This document shows, in pieces, positions 59,596 through 64,000 of a stretch of 64,000 nt of DNA. Position numbers and translations under genes: made by a program. Location: contig JBFXEW010000007.1 of NCBI GenBank assembly GCA_050179685.1, forward strand, positions 62,001-126,000. Reading direction: 5' to 3'. The notes below the pieces were generated by a model. It had not been told where the DNA came from, did not search any database, and worked only from the letters and a program-made list of their open reading frames with translations. The DNA is from GWE2-40-63 sp050179685. Lineage in GTDB: Bacteria; Bacteroidota; Bacteroidia; Bacteroidales; SZUA-534. Positions within the stretch are counted from its first letter, which is position 1. The number at the start of each line of letters is the position of its first letter.

Positions 59596-60591
59596 CTAAG
59601 TAAGTTTTTCGGTCAGCTCTTTAATCACACGGCGTGGCGATTGTTTTTCGTAAAGGATACGGTAAATGCTGTTGGCAATAGGCATGTCGACCTGGAATTT
59701 TTTATTGATTTCCCAAATGCCTTTCGAAGCAAAATAGCCCTCGGCCACCATATTCATTTCACTTTGGATGTATTTTACCGAATAGCCTTTACCCACCATG
59801 GTTCCAAAGTGCCGGTTTCGGCTAAACTGCGAGTAGGCAGTAACCAACAGGTCGCCCAGGTAGGCACTGTCTTTAATGTCGCGTTGAATGGGATACACGG
59901 CGTCGGTAAAGCGTTTCATTTCACGAATGGCATTACTGATGAGCACAGCCTGAAAGTTGTCGCCAAAACCCTGGCCCTGACATACGCCGGCAGCCAGCGC
60001 GTAAATGTTTTTAAGTACCGCAGCATATTCGGTTCCCAGTATATCGTCCGACAAGTTGGTACGGATGTATCGGTTGTTGTAAACTTCGGTTAGCGCTTTG
60101 GCTTTTTCCTGATTGGTAAAAGCTATGGTCAGGTACGACAAACGCTCCAGGGCAACCTCTTCGGCATGACAGGGACCCGATATTACCCCAATCGATTCGT
60201 AAGGCACGGCATAGTTTTGATGTATAAACTCTCCTACCAGCAGGTTATCGTCGGGGATAATCCCCTTGATGGCTGTAACAATGGTTTTATCGTTAAGCGG
60301 AAGGGTAAGCCCCTGCAAAGCAAACTTCAGGTAAGCCGACGGAATAATAAACATAATGGTATCCGATTCGGCCACCAGTTGATTGATGTCGCTGGTGAGG
60401 TTCAACAACGAGGTGTCGAAATCCACATCGCTTAAATATTTTGGATTGTTTCCGAACTCTTTTATGTGTTCTACCACATCGGTTTCGTGAATAAACCAGT
60501 TGATGGACTGTTTTTTTTCGAGGATAATTTTTGCATTGGCTGTAGCCCAGCTTCCTCCTCCAACTATCCCAATTTTTCCTAAATTAAACAT
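59596..60591 (-). CDS. gpsA: Glycerol-3-phosphate dehydrogenase (NAD(P)+)
   Basis: Reduces dihydroxyacetone phosphate to sn-glycerol-3-phosphate for phospholipid synthesis. The 331-residue protein starts with a Rossmann fold (IGIVGGGSWATANAKII), then VTAIKGIIPD, VISGPCHAEEVA and the catalytic-lysine region AAVLKNIYALAAGVCQG. The dinucleotide motif reads GGGSWATA rather than the common GAGSWGTA, a mild variant. It is the first gene of the gpsA-pgi unit, with a -7 element 26 bases before its ATG. To my recollection lysS often precedes gpsA-pgi in this phylum; here it is 24 kb away. Confidence 0.94.
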   Translation of the reverse strand: MFNLGKIGIVGGGSWATANAKIILEKKQSINWFIHETDVVEHIKEFGNNPKYLSDVDFDTSLLNLTSDINQLVAESDTIMFIIPSAYLKFALQGLTLPLNDKTIVTAIKGIIPDDNLLVGEFIHQNYAVPYESIGVISGPCHAEEVALERLSYLTIAFTNQEKAKALTEVYNNRYIRTNLSDDILGTEYAAVLKNIYALAAGVCQGQGFGDNFQAVLISNAIREMKRFTDAVYPIQRDIKDSAYLGDLLVTAYSQFSRNRHFGTMVGKGYSVKYIQSEMNMVAEGYFASKGIWEINKKFQVDMPIANSIYRILYEKQSPRRVIKELTEKLT

Positions 60592-60616
60592 GAAGTTGTT
60601 CTGTTTTTAGTTTGCG

Positions 60617-60624
60617 CAAATATA
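60617..60624 (-). promoter_or_regulatory. -7 element for gpsA-pgi
   Basis: Reads TATATTTG on the minus strand, a perfect TAnnTTTG. A TTTC, one base off the -33 consensus, lies 20 bases upstream (60648-60645). Confidence 0.6.
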
Positions 60625-60654
60625 AGCATTTTGCTGAGTGCATCGAAAAGCAAA

Positions 60655-60684
60655 CATAAAAACAAAACCGGCATGCAGCCGGTT
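60655..60684 (-). terminator. Terminator of the YfaP/DUF4384 pair
   Basis: AACCGGC and GCCGGTT pair (forward arms 60666-60672 and 60678-60684) around a five-base loop; on the minus strand the stem is followed by TTGTTTTT. It lies five bases after the stop at 60689. Confidence 0.7.
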
Positions 60685-60688
60685 GGTG

Positions 60689-61492
60689 TTATTCCCGGTA
60701 TATCTCGAACGAAAACGACTCCAGATGCCTCTCATCGGGCGGAATGGACATGATCCAATCGGTAATATCTTTGTAATTCACCTTTCCGGTATAATACAAA
60801 TCTTCTTTCAGTAATACCACTACCAGTCGGTTTAACTCCCGTTGCAAACCCTTATTTTCGATAATCATTTCATACGAATCAACCAGATTGGGGTCAGGAA
60901 ACTGATAGGTGGTTTGCTGCAACAGTTGGTTTGAATGTTCGTATTCGTTTGGCAGCAAAACGTACGATTGATTGGTAAACATAAAAGCCCTTACAAAGCA
61001 GGCCTGGGTTGGCTTAATGGTAAACGATAATCCGTCGCCTTCCTTATAAACAGGCTTTACACCCTCAATCCAGGCATTGAAAGTCCTGTCGATTTTGCTT
61101 TCGTACTTTATAACTGTGCATTTTATGGTTACATCAAATTTCAATTGACCTTCGGGGGTAAACGACGGATTACTTGAAAGTACCTCAACATTCTTAACCG
61201 TGCCGTTTATTTGTGAAAGAATATCGGAGGTAAAAAGCTCCTCCATACTATTTTCAGTTTCGGCCCTGAAAAAATCAGTATAACTATTGATGTTTTCTTC
61301 AATTCCGGCTTCTTTCAGCGCTTTTACTTTAGCATCATTAATTGCTCTTTGTTTAACCTGTTCGGGCGACAAGGTTTCTCCGCCAAAAGCCACCCCCGAA
61401 ACGGCTTTAACCTTGTGTTCGGTTATTTTTTTTTGTGCCGATGCGCTTAGCGCGATGCCTGTTATTAATATTATTGCCAGAAGCTTTTCCAT
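60689..61492 (-). CDS. Secreted LPP20-like protein with C-terminal DUF4384-type domain
   Basis: Exported protein of 267 residues with a signal peptide (about 1-19, ending SASA). Residues 40-140 (LSPEQVKQRAINDAKVKALK; TFTPEGQLKFDVTIKCTV-like strand QLKFDVTIKCTVI) resemble the LPP20/FlgT N-terminal fold, which assembles at the outer membrane or periplasm. Residues 150-265 (GDGLSFTIKPTQACFVRAFM; SYVLLPNEYEHSN) match DUF4384. Together these suggest a periplasmic assembly or sensing protein, but no function is known. The start lies three bases after the stop of the YfaP-like gene, so they are one operon. Confidence 0.7.
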   Translation of the reverse strand: MEKLLAIILITGIALSASAQKKITEHKVKAVSGVAFGGETLSPEQVKQRAINDAKVKALKEAGIEENINSYTDFFRAETENSMEELFTSDILSQINGTVKNVEVLSSNPSFTPEGQLKFDVTIKCTVIKYESKIDRTFNAWIEGVKPVYKEGDGLSFTIKPTQACFVRAFMFTNQSYVLLPNEYEHSNQLLQQTTYQFPDPNLVDSYEMIIENKGLQRELNRLVVVLLKEDLYYTGKVNYKDITDWIMSIPPDERHLESFSFEIYRE

Positions 61493-61495
61493 TTT

Positions 61496-62263
61496 TTAAA
61501 AAAGTTGATTGGTTTCAATAAACTGACCTTCACTGATTCGGAATACCGACCACTTGTTTCCGGGTTCACCCCGGGGAATCTGGAACACGTAAAGTAAGCG
61601 GCCTTCGGCATAAACTTTTACTGTTGCTTTGGAATCAGATAATTCTCTTGAGCTTCCATTTTGCCGGTTGGTAAAGTCGTGTACAAAAAAATCGTAAGTG
61701 GCCAGGTCGTCAAGGTTATTAATGGTTATGGTTTCGGGACCGTATCCGTCCATGTCGTCGCGGTCGAGCCGTCCACTACCGTCGCTAAGTACTTTGGTGT
61801 GATGGTACGACAGGTGATAGCCATTCTTTTTCATAAAATGGGCATCCAAATCTACCGGCTCTCTGTCCCAATCGAGTACCATGCGTACTTTTTTTAAATC
61901 GAGAACCGGCGACACAGATATGCGGTTAAAGAATAAGGTGCCGGCAATGACTTCCACTTTAAAAATACTGCTAATGTATTTGGGACATTCAAACTGCACC
62001 TGTAAAAAGCCATCCTCGTCGGGAACCGGAAAGCGTACTTTCCCTTCCGCATCGGAAGTGAGTTCGTATTCGTTGTCAACAGTTACTGAAGCTCCGTCGA
62101 CCGGATCGCCGGTAAGGGCATTGAAAAAGCGCAGGGTTAGGTTACCTGCTTCATCTTCTTCCATTACATCGTCGAATTTATTACGAAACTTTTCGCGGTT
62201 ATCCTGGGCAAATACTCCCTGAAAAAGAAACCCTAAAAGGAGGATGGTACTTACAATTTTCAT
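61496..62263 (-). CDS. Secreted YfaP-like (DUF2135) protein with an N-terminal carrier-type beta domain
   Basis: Exported protein of 255 residues; signal peptide about 1-19 (ending VFAQ). Residues 40-115 (LTLRFFNALTGDPVDGASVT; YELTSDAEGKVRFPVPDED) look like a carboxypeptidase-regulatory or transthyretin-like beta-sandwich. Residues 125-250 contain RMVLDWDREPVDLDAHFM and GPETITINNL, diagnostic of the YfaP/DUF2135 family. Role unknown; the DLDAH motif looks metal-binding. It is the first gene of a two-gene unit with the DUF4384 protein. Confidence 0.75.
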   Translation of the reverse strand: MKIVSTILLLGFLFQGVFAQDNREKFRNKFDDVMEEDEAGNLTLRFFNALTGDPVDGASVTVDNEYELTSDAEGKVRFPVPDEDGFLQVQFECPKYISSIFKVEVIAGTLFFNRISVSPVLDLKKVRMVLDWDREPVDLDAHFMKKNGYHLSYHHTKVLSDGSGRLDRDDMDGYGPETITINNLDDLATYDFFVHDFTNRQNGSSRELSDSKATVKVYAEGRLLYVFQIPRGEPGNKWSVFRISEGQFIETNQLF

Positions 62264-62516
62264 ACAAGTCTGTTTTAATGGTGGTAAATTTATTGTTTTC
62301 TCTATTACAAATCAAATGGTTTACTTACAAATATTATGTAGCATTCCCGATTGCTTCTTTGGAAGTCCTTTGTCAGGAATTCCATATCATCAAGTGAACG
62401 TTTGACATTATAGAGCAGAAAGCACCTTTAAAAGTTGCTTGCGGGACTTAAAAAAGTATGGGTGCTTAATTCCAAATCAAATAGGTACATGTAGTCGCAA
62501 ATTAATCAGGATTTTG

Positions 62517-62524
62517 TACCTTTA
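62517..62524 (+). promoter_or_regulatory. -7 candidate for elbB
   Basis: TACCTTTA differs from TAnnTTTG at the last base; 27 bases before the elbB ATG. No -33 match. Confidence 0.35.
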
Positions 62525-62550
62525 GGTTTCCTAAACCAAAAACTAAGCTT

Positions 62551-63207
62551 ATGAAAACAGCTAAGAAATTTGCTCTTGTGCTTTCAGGGTGCGGAGTTTA
62601 CGACGGCGCAGAGATTCATGAAGCCACGCTTTCGATGCTGGCCATTGATAAAGCCGGATGTACTTACCAGTGTTTTGCACCTGACATTCAGCAGCATCAT
62701 GTTATAAATCACCTTAGCGGTGAAGAGATGAAAGAAAAGCGAAATGTGCTGGTTGAATCGGCACGAATTGCCCGTGGAAACATAAAGCCTTTATCGGAAT
62801 ATAAAGCTTACGACTTTGACGGGATACTTTTCCCCGGAGGTTTTGGCGCAGCAAAAAATCTTTCCGATCTGGCTTTTAAAGGAGCTGATTGTACGGTAAT
62901 TGATGAGGTTGAACAGGCTGCTATGAGCACTTATCTGGCCGGTAAACCCATTGGTGCTTTATGTATTGCTCCGGCTGTAATGGCCAGGATTTTTCAAGGG
63001 GCTTCGGTAACTATTGGAAACGAGCTCAGCACCATTGAAACCATCGAAAAAATGGGAAGCAAACACGAGCATAAAAGCTATGGCGAAGTGGCTATCGATA
63101 AGCAGTACAAACTGGTTACCACTCCCTGCTATATGCTAAAATCGACCATTAGTCAGATTGAAGCCGGTGCCACCCGCGTGGTTCAATCAATGTTGGATTT
63201 AATGTAA
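62551..63207 (+). CDS. elbB: Isoprenoid biosynthesis glyoxalase ElbB
   Basis: DJ-1/PfpI-superfamily protein of 218 residues, with glyoxalase III-type activity reported for E. coli ElbB. FALVLSGCGVYDGAEIHEA is the family opening; ILFPGGFGAAKNLSDLA and GALCIAPAVMARIF hold the nucleophile-elbow cysteine (Cys138). Glutamate at the DGAEIHE site completes the typical Glu-Cys pair. Length fits (217 in E. coli). sixA follows 17 bases later, so they may be co-transcribed. Confidence 0.94.
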   Translation: MKTAKKFALVLSGCGVYDGAEIHEATLSMLAIDKAGCTYQCFAPDIQQHHVINHLSGEEMKEKRNVLVESARIARGNIKPLSEYKAYDFDGILFPGGFGAAKNLSDLAFKGADCTVIDEVEQAAMSTYLAGKPIGALCIAPAVMARIFQGASVTIGNELSTIETIEKMGSKHEHKSYGEVAIDKQYKLVTTPCYMLKSTISQIEAGATRVVQSMLDLM

Positions 63208-63224
63208 GCTAAACGATTTAATCC

Positions 63225-63722
63225 ATGAAAACCCTGATGTTGATGCGGCATGCCAAATCGAGCTGGAAAGAGCCCCTTCCCGAGGATAGGGAACGGCCAA
63301 TTTTGAATAAGGGAATTAAGCGTACGCGACGTACCGCACGTTTTATAACAGAAAAAGGACTTATTCCGGAACTAATTCTCAGCAGCCCGGCTGTCAGAGC
63401 CTGGCAAACTGCTGATTTATTGCTTGAAGAACTGGGAACCAACATAAAGATTAAGCAGGTTGATGCTTTGTACCCGGGTAGTTCAGCCGCTCTGTTAAAA
63501 GCTACCTGGCAGGTAAACGATAAATACAACAGCTTATTAATTATTGGGCACAATCCCGGATTGAGCGACCTGGCCTGTTATCTTTTGGGAACTCAGGAAG
63601 CCTCCTGGATTCCCACATCGGGCCTGGTAGTTATTTCATTTCTTTACGACCGCTGGCAGGAAATTAAGCCGGGCGAAGGGAGCATGCTGCATTACATTCA
63701 ACCCAAAGCCTTACCCGATTGA
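63225..63722 (+). CDS. sixA: SixA-type phosphohistidine phosphatase
   Basis: Histidine phosphatase superfamily member of 165 residues. The N-terminal TLMLMRHAKSSW contains the RHA triad with the phospho-accepting His9. LILSSPAVRAWQTADLLLEE, then LLIIGHNPGLSDLACYL, contain the second Arg and His of the active site. The small size and RHAKS motif are typical of SixA, which removes phosphate from phosphohistidines in phosphorelays. It lies between elbB and ppk1; coupling to polyphosphate metabolism is only a context hint. Confidence 0.9.
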   Translation: MKTLMLMRHAKSSWKEPLPEDRERPILNKGIKRTRRTARFITEKGLIPELILSSPAVRAWQTADLLLEELGTNIKIKQVDALYPGSSAALLKATWQVNDKYNSLLIIGHNPGLSDLACYLLGTQEASWIPTSGLVVISFLYDRWQEIKPGEGSMLHYIQPKALPD

Positions 63723-63842
63723 GCAAAATTCAGGCTTTTTAACAAATACCGTTTAATCTTGTTGCTATACATAACCCGAATATCGCGGGTATGATTTCAA
63801 CAAATCGATTAAAATCTGGAAAGTTTACATCAAATAAATTAA

Positions 63843-63850
63843 TACTTTTG
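63843..63850 (+). promoter_or_regulatory. -7 element directly before ppk1
   Basis: TACTTTTG, a perfect TAnnTTTG, ends three bases before the ATG at 63854. Transcription would begin at or next to the start codon, so the mRNA could be leaderless. Confidence 0.5.
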
Positions 63851-63853
63851 GGC

Positions 63854-64000
63854 ATGAGTAATTTCAGTCTAAAATATTTCGACCGTGAGCTAAGCTGGTT
63901 GTGTTTTAACGCAAGGGTGTTGCAGGAAGCTGCCGATAAATCGACCCCATTGAACGAACGCATCAAGTTTTTAGGGATTTATTCAAACAATCAGGATGAG
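63854..64000 (+). CDS. ppk1: Polyphosphate kinase 1, N-terminal part
   Basis: The frame stays open to the window edge, 49 codons. FDRELSWLCFNARVLQEAADKS and the following PLNERIKFLGIYSNNQDE match the first motif of PPK1, which reversibly makes polyphosphate from ATP; the motif normally reads RELSWLxFNxRVLxEA. The full protein would be about 690 residues, so over 90 percent lies beyond base 64000. It has its own -7 element. Confidence 0.9.
   Translation, partial: MSNFSLKYFDRELSWLCFNARVLQEAADKSTPLNERIKFLGIYSNNQDE

Overview
The window looks like chromosomal DNA from a Bacteroidota (Bacteroidetes) bacterium, probably of the marine or sediment Marinilabiliales/Prolixibacteraceae type; the genus is a guess. 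The evidence is a moderate, AT-leaning composition, many perfect TAnnTTTG promoter -7 elements (some with a TTTG -33 element 19-20 bases upstream), gene families typical of the phylum (DUF5683, PL-independent SPOR and SGNH proteins, barrel proteins with thrombospondin type-3 repeats, 573-residue LysS, TGS-uridine kinase fusions) and predominantly housekeeping content. No phage, integrase, transposase gene, CRISPR array or rRNA operon was seen.

Layout. Bases 1-1138 hold a saccharopine dehydrogenase cut by the left edge; 1.6-2.8 kb an RNA methyltransferase. From 3.0 to 9.9 kb runs a segregation/envelope series: parA, parB, a DUF5683 membrane protein, a LysM lytic transglycosylase, an SGNH hydrolase-like protein and the muropeptide-recycling ligase mpl. 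TonB, tRNA-Arg(CCG) and a broken GIY-YIG gene follow. From 11.4 to 20.0 kb lies an exopolysaccharide segment (aminotransferase, asparagine synthase, glycosyltransferase, OPX lipoprotein, Wzc-type tyrosine kinase, WecA-type initiator) that lacks a flippase and polymerase. Next come a lytic transglycosylase, uvrA, a uridine kinase-like fusion, two envelope proteins, smpB/Yip1 on the opposite strand, miaA, hflX, an OmpA protein, a second SGNH protein, lysS, DUF2062, lipA-lipB, recJ, cheW, dapD, sua5/tsaC and a secreted ten-repeat protein.

From 44 to 48 kb the minus strand carries the protein-quality-control cluster tRNA-Leu(UAG)-tig-clpP-clpX. A chemoreceptor with a c-type heme motif follows at 48.2 kb. 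At 49.7-53.1 kb there is a compact stress module: a LexA/CI-like XRE-S24 regulator with a SnoaL-like gene on the minus strand, divergent from dinB and yedK. The shared intergenic region holds two near-identical palindromes (GATTA-N5-TAATC), which makes this the best candidate for an undescribed SOS-like regulatory circuit. The two methylmalonyl-CoA mutase subunits follow, then a 946-base gene-free region packed with repeats: four 42-base units with covarying palindromes flanked by 18-base direct repeats, a 145-base MITE-like element with inverted ends and an 11-base flanking duplication, and a 7-base tandem repeat. The right end has pgi, gpsA, two secreted proteins (DUF4384-like and YfaP-like), elbB, sixA and the first 49 codons of ppk1.

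Start codons were moved inward from the longest open frame where a -7 promoter element, signal peptide or family alignment pointed to a later ATG (mpl, aminotransferase, OPX lipoprotein, hflX, lipA, the repeat protein, both SGNH proteins). All functional calls rest on reading motifs and recalled family features; no searches were run.
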